Assembly: GCA_017652965.1 (NCBI GenBank)
Contig: JAGBZZ010000248.1
Span: forward strand, 1 to 17,792
Origin: Clostridia bacterium
Lineage (GTDB): Bacteria > Bacillota_A > Clostridia > Oscillospirales > CAG-272
Reading direction: 5' to 3'
Length of the DNA stretch: 17,792 nucleotides
Part shown: positions 1 to 8,404 of the stretch, in pieces
Layout: every line of letters starts with the position of its first letter
Position numbering within the stretch: the stretch's first letter is position 1
Position numbers and translations under genes: made by a program
The notes under the pieces: model-generated
What the model was told of the DNA's origin: nothing
The model's database searches: none
The model's input: the letters and a program-made list of their open reading frames with translations, nothing else

Positions 1-8
1 ATACTTCT

Positions 9-218
9 TTGAATCAAACGATTCTCATCGGGTCGCAGACCTATGCACAAAAGGCAAGGCGTGCCTTGGCGTCCGCAGGGATACGCGGGCGGCTTATACA
101 GCTGGAGGACAAAGAAAGGCGAGGGTGTGTATACGGTTTGGAGATCCCGGAGGCAGACTATCTTTCTGCGGTTGCCATCCTGCGCCGCGAGGGAATTTTC
201 TATCGGGGAAGCCTATGA
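9..218 (+). CDS. DUF3343 family small protein (putative S/Se carrier-like), 5' end uncertain
   Basis: A 69-residue protein with the alternating strand/helix pattern of DUF3343 proteins: a hydrophobic first strand (TILIGS), a helix rich in Ala/Arg (QKARRALASAG), a second strand and a Gly-Cys pair at GCVYGLEI, then a closing helix and strand. The single Cys after the Gly is the residue by which this family is suggested to carry sulfur or selenium; that role is not proven. The first visible start is a TTG at base 9, but the frame stays open to the left edge, so the true start may lie just outside the window. The stop overlaps the start of the downstream desulfurase-like gene by 4 bases (ATGA), so the two are probably translated together and act together. 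I am fairly sure of the family and unsure of the function. Confidence 0.7.
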   Translation: MNQTILIGSQTYAQKARRALASAGIRGRLIQLEDKERRGCVYGLEIPEADYLSAVAILRREGIFYRGSL

Positions 219-1342
219 TCTATCTCGATAACGCCGCCACCTCCTATCCGAAGCCCCCCCTTGTGCGACGGGCCGCCGCCAAGGCGCCGTCGCTTTACGG
301 CAACCCCGGACGCGGCGGGCATCGCCTTTCTCTTGCGGCCGCCGAAATGGTATACGATTGCCGTGTGGCGATCACGGAGTTGTTTCACCTTGAGAAGCCC
401 GAGTGTGTGGTGTTTACCGCCGGGGCAACCATGGCACTGAACCTTGCTATCTTTACCCGCGTACGCCGCGGCATGCACATCCTCATCAGTGACCGTGAGC
501 ATAACGCCGTCCTTCGCCCGATATACCGCCTTGCCCGCGAGGGGATCGCCACCTACGACATCTATCCGACAGGCGGAGACGTAGAAGGCGGGATCCGCAA
601 GCGGATACGCCCGAATACCGGAATGCTGATAGCCTGTCACGTCTCCAACGTCACCTCCTTTTGCCTTCCGATAGAAAGAATCGGCACTTTGTGCCGCGAA
701 CGGGGGATCTACTTTATCGTTGACGCCGCGCAAAGCGCGGGGCACCTCCCCCTTGACCTTGCAAGGATACCGTATGACGCCTTTTGCGCCCCGGCACACA
801 AGGGGCTGTTGGGCATTCCCGGGGCTGGCTTTGCCATATTGCGACAGGCCGAAGCGCTCACCCCCTTTCTTTTGGGCGGCAGTGGCGTAGACTCTCGCCT
901 GCCGGACATGCCTGCCGAGCTACCCGAGCGATACGAGGCGGGAACCCTGCCAACAGCGGGAATCGCCGCACTGCTTGGAGGGGTGCGCACCTTACAGAGG
1001 ATCGGTGTGGAGGCGGTGGCAGAAAAGGAAGCAAAGCTTCAAGAGGAGGTGCTGGCCGGGCTTTCCGTCATCAAGGGCATCCGCCTTTACGAGCCGGAAT
1101 GCCGCGGTAGCCTTATCGCCTTTACGCATGCGCTACACACGTCGGACGCCATTGCCCGCGCCTTGGATCGCGAGGGGATCTGCACAAGAGCAGGATATCA
1201 CTGCGCACCGCTTGCCCACAGAACTATCGGCACACCGCCAAGCGGATGTGTACGGCTCAGCTTCGGATACGGCAATAGCCCCGGTGACGCCAAGCGCTTT
1301 CTCGGCACCCTGCAAAAGCTTTTGCGGGAAGGGTGCCTGTAA
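215..1342 (+). CDS. Cysteine desulfurase family protein (class-V aminotransferase)
   Basis: A 375-residue PLP enzyme that probably removes sulfur (or selenium) from cysteine (or selenocysteine) and passes it on as a persulfide. Visible landmarks: LDNAATSYPKP at the N-terminus, NPGRGGH (30-36), the PLP-stacking His in DREHNAV (His96), the PLP-binding Asp in DAAQSAG (Asp170), the Schiff-base Lys in HKGLLG (Lys196) and the catalytic Cys in GYHCAPLAH (Cys330). The short N-terminus and NPGRGGH motif fit the subfamily of unknown physiological role rather than IscS, NifS or SufS. The ATG at 215 is chosen over longer in-frame starts because it has GGGGAAG five bases upstream, overlaps the preceding stop as ATGA and begins with the family's MIYLDNAAT. 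The neighbouring DUF3343 protein is a plausible acceptor. A terminator follows 8 bases after the stop. Confidence 0.88.
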   Translation: MIYLDNAATSYPKPPLVRRAAAKAPSLYGNPGRGGHRLSLAAAEMVYDCRVAITELFHLEKPECVVFTAGATMALNLAIFTRVRRGMHILISDREHNAVLRPIYRLAREGIATYDIYPTGGDVEGGIRKRIRPNTGMLIACHVSNVTSFCLPIERIGTLCRERGIYFIVDAAQSAGHLPLDLARIPYDAFCAPAHKGLLGIPGAGFAILRQAEALTPFLLGGSGVDSRLPDMPAELPERYEAGTLPTAGIAALLGGVRTLQRIGVEAVAEKEAKLQEEVLAGLSVIKGIRLYEPECRGSLIAFTHALHTSDAIARALDREGICTRAGYHCAPLAHRTIGTPPSGCVRLSFGYGNSPGDAKRFLGTLQKLLREGCL

Positions 1343-1350
1343 AAGAAAGA

Positions 1351-1372
1351 GGAGATACCGCGCGATATCTCC
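1351..1372. terminator. Bidirectional rho-independent terminator between convergent operons
   Basis: The arms GGAGATA (1351-1357) and TATCTCC (1366-1372) form a 7-bp stem around an 8-base loop. On the plus strand it is followed by TTTTTTCTTT; on the minus strand by TCTTTCTTTT. It can therefore stop both the desulfurase transcript and the long glycogen operon, whose last gene ends at 1388. Confidence 0.85.
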
Positions 1373-1387
1373 TTTTTTCTTTGCGTA

Positions 1388-3334
1388 CTACCGCCCAAGC
1401 ACCACGCGCTCGCCCCTGTCGTAAAACAGAAGCAGCCGTGTCCCACGGACGGTACGGTAGACCCCGCCGGAGACAGCGGGCAGAAAAAAGCACCGCTCGC
1501 TCCCTTTTTCCAAAAGACTGCGCGCTGTGCGGTCAAAATGCACGTGGAGGCCTCTTTTGCCACGGTTGATGACCGTCAGAACTACCCGCCGCCCCTGCAT
1601 ACGGCAGAAAACGAATAGCTCGGCATCCAGGTGCAGAAGCCGCATTTCCCCCTCACGAAAAACCGTCTCCTGCCGCCGCATCCTACCGATCCTGCGATAA
1701 GCGGAAAGCAGAACGCGGTCGCGCTTATGCCAGGGGTACGGCCGCCTGTTCAAGGGGTCGGCATACCCCTGCATCCCTACCTCGTCCCCATAGAAGACCG
1801 AGGGAACACCCGGCAGAGTACAAAGGGCAAGATACGCAAGAATCAAGACCTCTCTTCCCCGTTTGTATTCCTGCGGTGATAAGGACATGGCCGCCAGCTC
1901 ATCCATCGTGTAATCGCAAGGATCGGCCCCCACAAGCGCCGTCAGCACGCGGACGGTATCGTGCGTGCCAAGCACGTTCATGGCGGCGGCCGCCATGCGC
2001 GGCGGCATATTAGCCAACACCTCTTCAAGGGCATACCGCAAAGGGGCAACCTCTCCGCTTCGAAAATAGGCAATCAGTCCTTCTCTGAGCGGATAGTTCA
2101 TCACGCCGTCCAGCTCACGCCCGAGATAGTAGTGCCGCCGCTTGCCGTACGAGATCTTCAGTGCGGCATCCTCCCACACCTCACCAAACAGGACGGAATC
2201 CTGCACGTGCTCGGCAAGGCAGTCCTTTACCCCCTCCACAAAGCTGTCCTCCAGCTCGTCCGCCACGTCAAGGCGAAGCCCCGCGATCCCCGCTGACGCA
2301 TAGCGGGCGATGACCCCCTGCTTGCCAAGAAAATACTCGCGGATGCCGGGGGCACTGTGATCAAGCCGTGGCAAGGTATCAATCCCCCACCAAGCCTCGT
2401 ACCGATCGGGGTAGTGATGGAATGTATACCACCCGTAATAGGGAGAATCCTTGGATTGATACGCGCCGCTCGTTGGATATCTCCCCTGCTTATTAAAGTA
2501 CATGCTATCCGATCCCGTATGGTTGAAGACCCCGTCCAGAACTACCCGGATGCCGCGCTGCCGCGCCTTGGCAAGAAGGCGGAAAAAGGCCGTCTCGCCG
2601 CCAAGCATAGGGTCGATTTTTTCATAATTTCCGGTATCATACTTGTGATTCGAGACCGCCTCAAAGATTGGGGAAAGGTACAGGCAATTCACCCCAAGCG
2701 CCACAAGATCCGAAAGCTTTTCTGTGATCCCGTCCAGCGTGCCGCCGAAAAAATCGTTATTCAAAAGCGGCCCACCCGGATACGGCGGATACACGGGGAT
2801 ACCGTGCGCCCAATCCTCGTGCATCAGCACCCCCTCACGCAAAGGAGATGACCCGCGCCTACAGAAGCGATCGACAAATACGTGATATATAATACCGCCG
2901 TGAAGCCACTTGGGAGCCGGATAGCGAAAATCGGTCACGGTGAGCGGAAAACACACTCCCTCCGCCCGCCGTGTGAAGAAAAGCCGCCCCGCCCCCGCGC
3001 GCATTCCAAAAAATTCACCCTGCGCGCCGGAGCCGAAAAAGGAGAAAAAGAAAAGCCCACTTCGGGTGGGGCGATACACCGCCTCATAAGCATCCTGCCC
3101 CCGAGAAATCCCACGGTAACGCATTGCCAGGCGGCACACCTCACCGCCATCATCCGTAATCACGCAAAACAGGTGACAGGTTCCCAAGCGGCGCGGTAAA
3201 AGCACCGGAATATGCACCGTGCCCCCCAGGGGACACGCATTGTGAAAAAGCCGCCGCCCACGCATGTGCAGCTCACAGTGCCCCTCCCCCGCCAGCACCC
3301 GCTCCTCCCGCAGAAAAAGCCGCTCATCCCTCAC
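1388..3334 (-). CDS. GH13 alpha-glucan hydrolase, neopullulanase/maltogenic amylase-like
   Basis: A 648-residue glycoside hydrolase family 13 enzyme. It has an N-terminal beta-rich region (about 1-140), then a (beta/alpha)8 barrel opening with HGGIIYHVFVDRF (145-157). Catalytic regions: DGVFNHTG (267-274), GLRLDVADE with nucleophile Asp356, LFGEVWED with acid/base Glu385, and GTHDT with Asp459. The extra motif TLPRLD (320-325) is in the place of the MPKLN region and points to the neopullulanase/cyclomaltodextrinase branch (GH13_20-like). No signal peptide is seen, so it should act in the cytoplasm. The start is a GTG whose last two bases share the glgP stop (GTGA overlap), with GGGAGG eight bases upstream; an ATG 36 codons earlier lies inside glgP and has no homologous extension. 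As the last gene of the glycogen operon, and with no glgX here, it probably removes branches or limit dextrins left by GlgP. Family certain, exact specificity inferred. Confidence 0.87.
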   Translation of the reverse strand: MRDERLFLREERVLAGEGHCELHMRGRRLFHNACPLGGTVHIPVLLPRRLGTCHLFCVITDDGGEVCRLAMRYRGISRGQDAYEAVYRPTRSGLFFFSFFGSGAQGEFFGMRAGAGRLFFTRRAEGVCFPLTVTDFRYPAPKWLHGGIIYHVFVDRFCRRGSSPLREGVLMHEDWAHGIPVYPPYPGGPLLNNDFFGGTLDGITEKLSDLVALGVNCLYLSPIFEAVSNHKYDTGNYEKIDPMLGGETAFFRLLAKARQRGIRVVLDGVFNHTGSDSMYFNKQGRYPTSGAYQSKDSPYYGWYTFHHYPDRYEAWWGIDTLPRLDHSAPGIREYFLGKQGVIARYASAGIAGLRLDVADELEDSFVEGVKDCLAEHVQDSVLFGEVWEDAALKISYGKRRHYYLGRELDGVMNYPLREGLIAYFRSGEVAPLRYALEEVLANMPPRMAAAAMNVLGTHDTVRVLTALVGADPCDYTMDELAAMSLSPQEYKRGREVLILAYLALCTLPGVPSVFYGDEVGMQGYADPLNRRPYPWHKRDRVLLSAYRRIGRMRRQETVFREGEMRLLHLDAELFVFCRMQGRRVVLTVINRGKRGLHVHFDRTARSLLEKGSERCFFLPAVSGGVYRTVRGTRLLLFYDRGERVVLGR

Positions 3335-5745
3335 GTGGGGATCCTCCCAAGGTGCCAGATCCTTTCGGCATATTCCCTTACACTGCGGTCGGACGAAAAC
3401 CGTCCGGAAAGAGCAATATTCGCAAGAGATCGTTTTGCCCATGCCTCCTCATCCGCATAATCCGCAAGGGCGGATTCATAACGCATCCGATACGCATCGA
3501 AGTCAGCAAGGCACATATAAGGATCCGCCACCCTACCGCCGCCCGCAATCAGATATTCCGCAATATGTGACATATCCCGTCCCGCCAAAGGGGCGTAGAG
3601 GCGATCCACTGCGGCGCGTAGCGCAGGAGATGCACGGTAAAAGCTGCGCGCCTCATAGCCATCCCGCCACAGTGCCTCAACCTCGCGGTTACTAAGGCCG
3701 AACATATAGCAGTTTTCCTCGCCAACCGCCTCGCAGATCTCCACGTTGGCACCGTCTCTTGTCCCGATCGTCACGGCGCCGTTCATCATCAGCTTCATGC
3801 ACCCGGTACCGCTTGCCTCCTTCCCTGCCAGCGAGATCTGCTCACTGAGGTCCGCCGCAGGAATCAGAACCTCGGCCAGGCTGACATTGTAATCCTCGCA
3901 AAATTCCACCCGCAAAAGCTCCCGCGCCCGTTTGTCGGCCGAAATCGCCTCGCCCAGTGCCACAATAAGACGGATAAGCTCCTTAGCCATATGATACCCC
4001 GCCGCGGCCTTGGCACCGAACAAAAAGACAAGGGGACGGGGCGGCGGGGCCGTCTCGATCTCCTGCCACAGGGAGAGGATCTTCAGGACACTGAGAAGCT
4101 GTCGCTTATATTCGTGCATACGCTTGATCTGTACATCAAACATCGCATCGGGATCAAGCGGGCGTGCACCGCGTGCCATAAGAAACCGGGAAAAGCGTAT
4201 CTTGTTTTCCCGCTTGGCATCCGAAAGCCCCGCAAGCACCCCTCGATCCTCCCGATAGGAAAGCAGATCCGAAAGCCGACAGGGGTCCTGCCTGTAAGCC
4301 GTCCCCAAAACAGAATCCAAAAGCGCCGTCAAGGGACGATTGGCATGCAAAAGCCAACGGCGATGCGCAACCCCATTCGTAACACTTGTAAACTTTTCCG
4401 GCGTGTACCGATAAAAATCGGCAAATACCGTCTCCTTCAGTATCTCACTGTGCAGGCGTGAGACCCCGTTAACGGTATGCGCACCGATGACCGAAAGGTT
4501 GGCCATGCGCACCTGCCCGTACGCCACCACCGCCATATCCGAGATCCTTTCAAAATCACCGGGAAAGGCACGCCAAAGCTCGGCGCTGGCACGCCGATTG
4601 ATCTCCTGTACGATGGCATAAAGCCGCGGAAGCCGAATGGCAAAAAGATCGGTGCGCCAGCACTCCAGCGCCTCCGGCATAACAGTGTGATTGGTGTAGG
4701 ATACCGTCCCTTTGACGATGGTCCATGCCGCCTCCCATCCAAAGGAGTATACGTCCATCAAAAGCCGCATAAGCTCCGGGATCACCAAAGCGGGATGGGT
4801 ATCGTTGATATGGATCGCCACAAGCTCAGAAAGCGTCCCCGGCGCCTCCCCACGTGCAAAATGCTCGGCAATCAGATTTTGCAAGGAAGCCGAGACCAGA
4901 AAATACTGCTGAGAAAGGCGTAGAAGCTTGCCCTCCTCATGGTGATCCGGTGGGTAAAGCCGTCGGCTAAGCTCTGCGGCGGCGCTCTTTTCCTGCAAGG
5001 CCTTCACATATTCCCCCTGGCTTTCGGCACCGCTTGGCAACGGGCTCATATCCTTGGCGCGCCAAAGGCGTAGGGTGTTGACCGTCTGCCCACCCTCGCC
5101 GGGGATAAGGAGATCGTAAGGGACGGCACGAACCTCGTCGTATTCGGTGTGTACAACGTGCATAGCGTCTCCCTCCTGCCGCTCCTCCACCCGCCCGCCA
5201 AAGCGCACCGTCACAGCAAGTTCCGGGCGCGGCATCAGAAACACGCCCCCCGCAGGCATCCAATCGTCGGGGAGCTCCACCTGGGCACCGTCAACCAGCT
5301 TTTGGCGGAAAAGCCCGTTCTCATAGCAGATCGAATAGCCAATCGCCGCATAGCCGAGGTGCGAAAGCGAATCCAGATAGCAGGCCGCCAGCCGCCCCAG
5401 CCCTCCGTTGCCAAGGCCGGGGTCGCAGGCACAGTCCCGTACCTCCTCCAAGGTATGGCCATACCGCAAAAGAAGGGCCTCACACTCCCCACGCAGGCCA
5501 AGCGCCTCCAGGTGGGTAAGCAGCAAGCGCCCTACCAGAAATTCCATACAAAGATAGGCAACACGCTTTGTGCGTCCGGCTTCTATCCGTGCATCGCATA
5601 AACGGCGCCCGTCCTCAAGCCGCTCCCGCACTATTGCCGCAATGGCCGCATACCAGGCTGCGGCATCCGCCTTTTTGGGATCATCGATCCCCTTAAAAAG
5701 CAGTTTTTCCGCCACAGCACGTTCAAGATCCTTCGTTTTCCCCAT
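3331..5745 (-). CDS. glgP: Glycogen/alpha-glucan phosphorylase
   Basis: An 804-residue phosphorylase that releases glucose-1-phosphate from non-reducing ends of glycogen. Visible motifs: YLCMEFLVGRLL (64-75), DPGLGNGGLGRLA (108-120), HINDTHPAL (312-320), VTNGVAHRRW (455-464), KRMHEYKRQ (541-549) and the PLP-lysine segment EASGTGCMKLMMNG (643-656) with Lys651. The usual Asn before Met-Lys in this segment is Cys here, a mild change next to the cofactor lysine. Full length for the family. The start is ATG 5745: GGAGGAG sits five bases upstream within the last codons of glgA, and an upstream in-frame ATG would overlap glgA and add residues foreign to the family. The stop overlaps the GTG of the GH13 gene. 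The gene works with GlgB, GlgC and GlgA of the same operon for turnover of the polymer. Confidence 0.96.
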   Translation of the reverse strand: MGKTKDLERAVAEKLLFKGIDDPKKADAAAWYAAIAAIVRERLEDGRRLCDARIEAGRTKRVAYLCMEFLVGRLLLTHLEALGLRGECEALLLRYGHTLEEVRDCACDPGLGNGGLGRLAACYLDSLSHLGYAAIGYSICYENGLFRQKLVDGAQVELPDDWMPAGGVFLMPRPELAVTVRFGGRVEERQEGDAMHVVHTEYDEVRAVPYDLLIPGEGGQTVNTLRLWRAKDMSPLPSGAESQGEYVKALQEKSAAAELSRRLYPPDHHEEGKLLRLSQQYFLVSASLQNLIAEHFARGEAPGTLSELVAIHINDTHPALVIPELMRLLMDVYSFGWEAAWTIVKGTVSYTNHTVMPEALECWRTDLFAIRLPRLYAIVQEINRRASAELWRAFPGDFERISDMAVVAYGQVRMANLSVIGAHTVNGVSRLHSEILKETVFADFYRYTPEKFTSVTNGVAHRRWLLHANRPLTALLDSVLGTAYRQDPCRLSDLLSYREDRGVLAGLSDAKRENKIRFSRFLMARGARPLDPDAMFDVQIKRMHEYKRQLLSVLKILSLWQEIETAPPPRPLVFLFGAKAAAGYHMAKELIRLIVALGEAISADKRARELLRVEFCEDYNVSLAEVLIPAADLSEQISLAGKEASGTGCMKLMMNGAVTIGTRDGANVEICEAVGEENCYMFGLSNREVEALWRDGYEARSFYRASPALRAAVDRLYAPLAGRDMSHIAEYLIAGGGRVADPYMCLADFDAYRMRYESALADYADEEAWAKRSLANIALSGRFSSDRSVREYAERIWHLGRIPT
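3343..3348 (-). promoter_or_regulatory. Ribosome binding site that sets the GTG start of the GH13 gene
   Basis: GGGAGG on the minus strand lies 8 bases before the GTG at 3334, inside the last codons of glgP. It supports the GTGA-overlapping start over the in-frame ATG at 3442. Confidence 0.75.
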
Positions 5746-5747
5746 AC

Positions 5748-7175
5748 TTACTCCTCCATCAACATGCGGTAAAGTGCAAGATATTCCGCGCACGGGCGCC
5801 TCCAGCTGAAATCCGTGCGCATAGCCGTGCGGCGCAAGCGATCAAAGGCGGCAGGATCTCTCCTGTAAAGTGAAATCGCCGCCAGTACTGTCTCACTAAA
5901 TACATCGGCCTCATAGCGTTCAAAAAGAAAGCCGTTACCTCCCACTCTTCCGTAAGGGACGATGCTGTCGGCAAGGCCACCCGTCGCACGGACGATCGGC
6001 ACAGCCACGTAACGGCAGGCGATCATTTGGGCAAGCCCACATGGCTCGGTGCGGGATGGCATCAAAAAGAGGTCTGCAGCCGCGTAAAGTTTTTTTGACA
6101 TATCACGGTCAAAACGCCGTAAGAAGCGCAAATTCTGCCATTCTTCCGCCGCTTTGCCAAAGGCATCCTCATAATAGCCGTCACCCGTACCAAGCAGAAT
6201 AAGCTGAGCACGAGCGGCAAAAATTTCGGGCAAAGCGGCTAAGGCAAGATCCAGCCCCTTTTGCTCGGTCAAGCGTGTGACCATCAGCAAAAGCGGGGCG
6301 CCGTCCTGCGATAGCCCCACCTCACGCTGTATGGCACGCTTGTTTTCCGCCTTGCCGTGTACGGCATTTTTGGCGGTATAGGGCATCGCCAGGATCCCCT
6401 CCTCCGGGGAAAAATATTCACAGTCAATACCGTTGAGGATCCCGACCGTGCGGCCGCGCTCGCATAGCACAGAGGAAAGCCCCTCGCCGCCTCTTTCATG
6501 GCAGATCTCCTCCGCATATCGAGGGCTGACGGTTGTCACACGGTCGGCAAGGCGGATCGCCCCCGCCATCAGATTGATCTCCCCCGCGTGCTCCAAAAGC
6601 TTGCGGTGAGCGGGATGGATGTCAAACACATCCGAAAGAATACCACTCTCATAGCGCCCCTGGTAAGCAATATTGTGGATCGTGAAGACCGTCCGAAGCG
6701 AGGCAAGGCGAGGGTCGGATGCATAGACTGTGCGCGGATAGATCACCGACAGGGCGGCTTGCCAATCGTTGGCGTGCAGGATATGCGGCACACGGTCGGT
6801 CGATAGAAAAAAATCCAGAACCGCACGGCAGAAGAAAGCAAAGCGCTCACCGTCATCATACTCCCCGTATAGCGCGGGGCGGTCGAAGTACCGCGGATTT
6901 TCTACAAAGTAATAGGTCACTCCAAGATGTGAGCAAGCATACACCGAATAAGGGATCTCCCTCCAGGCGAGTGTGAGATTCCCTTCATATATCGGTTGCA
7001 TTGACTCTCTTTTTTCCGCTTCGATCGCGCGGTAAAGCGGCAGAATGACCGAGACCTCCACGCCGCGGCCGCCGTACCTTCCCACAGCACGCGGCAGTGC
7101 CCCCATCACGTCGCCAAGCCCGCCACTGGCCGCAAAGGGTGCGGCCTCTGCAGTGACGTATAAGATCCTTTTCAT
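5748..7175 (-). CDS. glgA: Glycogen synthase (ADP-glucose type, GT5)
   Basis: A 475-residue retaining glycosyltransferase that adds glucose from ADP-glucose to alpha-1,4-glucan. The N-terminal Rossmann domain opens with MKRILYVTAEAAPF. The C-terminal domain carries VTRLTEQKGLDL (299-310) and the donor-site motif SRTEPCGLAQ with Glu377, followed by VRATGGLADSI. The family's ADP-glucose-binding KTGGL near the N-terminus is ASGGL here (residues 16-20), so the lysine that contacts the donor in E. coli GlgA is absent; the rest of the stretch (GDVMGALP) is normal. Start ATG 7175 has GGGAGA eight bases upstream. The gap to glgC is 32 bases and to glgP 2 bases. Length and motifs make the assignment firm. 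The KTGGL change may be a lineage variant. Confidence 0.95.
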   Translation of the reverse strand: MKRILYVTAEAAPFAASGGLGDVMGALPRAVGRYGGRGVEVSVILPLYRAIEAEKRESMQPIYEGNLTLAWREIPYSVYACSHLGVTYYFVENPRYFDRPALYGEYDDGERFAFFCRAVLDFFLSTDRVPHILHANDWQAALSVIYPRTVYASDPRLASLRTVFTIHNIAYQGRYESGILSDVFDIHPAHRKLLEHAGEINLMAGAIRLADRVTTVSPRYAEEICHERGGEGLSSVLCERGRTVGILNGIDCEYFSPEEGILAMPYTAKNAVHGKAENKRAIQREVGLSQDGAPLLLMVTRLTEQKGLDLALAALPEIFAARAQLILLGTGDGYYEDAFGKAAEEWQNLRFLRRFDRDMSKKLYAAADLFLMPSRTEPCGLAQMIACRYVAVPIVRATGGLADSIVPYGRVGGNGFLFERYEADVFSETVLAAISLYRRDPAAFDRLRRTAMRTDFSWRRPCAEYLALYRMLMEE

Positions 7176-7207
7176 ACACTTCTCTCCCGAAGGGGCGATA
7201 GCCGGTC

Positions 7208-8374
7208 TCAGCCCATCACCGTTTCCTTTTTTCGTTCTATGCGGCTGTCCTTTGCAACCACCGTGATGCTTTCGCGGTTGGCACCGGGCGAGCCGACAAG
7301 CGCCCCCTCGCCGATCACCGTGCCACTGTCCACAATGGCGTAATACACACGTGCTCCACGGCCAACCGTCACATCCGACATAATGACCGAGTGATGCACC
7401 TCCGCCCCCTCTGCAACGCGCACACCGACCGAAAGCACAGAATCTGTCACGGTGCCGTGCACCTCGCTCCCCTCCGATATCAGTGCATTACGGATCTCGG
7501 CGTGCGCACCGATAAACTGCGGCGGCCGCGCCGCCATGCGGGAATATACGTCGCTCTCTCCTCCGCCATGCCCAAGGGGGGATGCCTCACCGAGAAGATC
7601 CATATTCGCCTCCCAAAGGCTTTCTATCGTCCCCACGTCCTTCCAATAGCCGGAAAAGCGATAGGAATATAGCGGCTCGCCCGATCGCAAAAGGCTTGGG
7701 ATCACATTTTTGCCAAAATCATGGGAGGATGACGCATCGGCCTCGTCCTTTTCCAGATATTCAACAAGCGTTTCCGTGTTGAATATGTAGATCCCCATGG
7801 AGGCCTGATCGTTTTTCGGTTGCTTCGGCTTTTCCTCAAATTCGCATATCCTGCCGTCGGCATCGGTGCTGCATATGCCAAAGCGGCAGGCCTCGCGGCG
7901 CGGCACCGAGACCGTAGCCACCGTACAGGATGCCCGTTTTACCTTGTGTGCCCTCAGCATATCCGAATAGTCCATCCGATAAATATGATCTCCCGACAGG
8001 ATAAGAACGTATTCCGGATCATACTGTCGGATAAAATCAAGGTTCTGATAGATCGCGTTGGCAGTCCCACAGTACCAATCGGCACCGCGTGCCCCCTGAT
8101 ACGGCGGCAAAAGCGATACACCGCCGCGAGAGCGATCAAGATCCCACGGTGCCCCGTTGCCGATATATTCACTAAGGGCAAGCGGCTGATACTGTGTCAG
8201 CACCCCCACGGTATCAATGCCGGAATTGGTGCAATTGGAGAGCGAAAAATCAATGATGCGGTATTTCCCCCCAAAGCTGACGGCAGGCTTAGCCGTGTGC
8301 CGTGTCAGATCCTGCAGGCGGCTTCCCTGGCCACCGGCAAGCAGCATAGCAATGCATTCCTTCTTGCAAAACAT
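7208..8374 (-). CDS. glgC: Glucose-1-phosphate adenylyltransferase (ADP-glucose pyrophosphorylase)
   Basis: A 388-residue enzyme making ADP-glucose from glucose-1-phosphate and ATP, the committed step of bacterial glycogen synthesis. The nucleotidyltransferase domain shows LAGGQGSRL (12-20), [16 protein letters not shown] (28-43), WYCGTANA (100-107), [10 protein letters not shown] (127-136) and the sugar-phosphate lysine region FEEKPKQP (179-186). The C-terminal third has the hexapeptide-repeat pattern of a left-handed beta-helix. The catalytic signatures are intact, so this is GlgC rather than the regulatory paralogue GlgD. Many Firmicutes have glgC and glgD side by side; here only one gene is present. 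Start ATG 8374 is preceded by AAGGAGA at six bases. The gap to glgB is 30 bases. Confidence 0.95.
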   Translation of the reverse strand: MFCKKECIAMLLAGGQGSRLQDLTRHTAKPAVSFGGKYRIIDFSLSNCTNSGIDTVGVLTQYQPLALSEYIGNGAPWDLDRSRGGVSLLPPYQGARGADWYCGTANAIYQNLDFIRQYDPEYVLILSGDHIYRMDYSDMLRAHKVKRASCTVATVSVPRREACRFGICSTDADGRICEFEEKPKQPKNDQASMGIYIFNTETLVEYLEKDEADASSSHDFGKNVIPSLLRSGEPLYSYRFSGYWKDVGTIESLWEANMDLLGEASPLGHGGGESDVYSRMAARPPQFIGAHAEIRNALISEGSEVHGTVTDSVLSVGVRVAEGAEVHHSVIMSDVTVGRGARVYYAIVDSGTVIGEGALVGSPGANRESITVVAKDSRIERKKETVMG

Positions 8375-8404
8375 ATCGTCTCCTTACAGCTGTACTTTTT
8401 TCTC

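Noticed and set aside
3335..3442. Longer N-terminus for the GH13 gene starting at ATG 3442
   Set aside because: It would overlap glgP by over 100 bases, adds residues unlike the family, and the GTG at 3334 has a good ribosome binding site and stop/start overlap.
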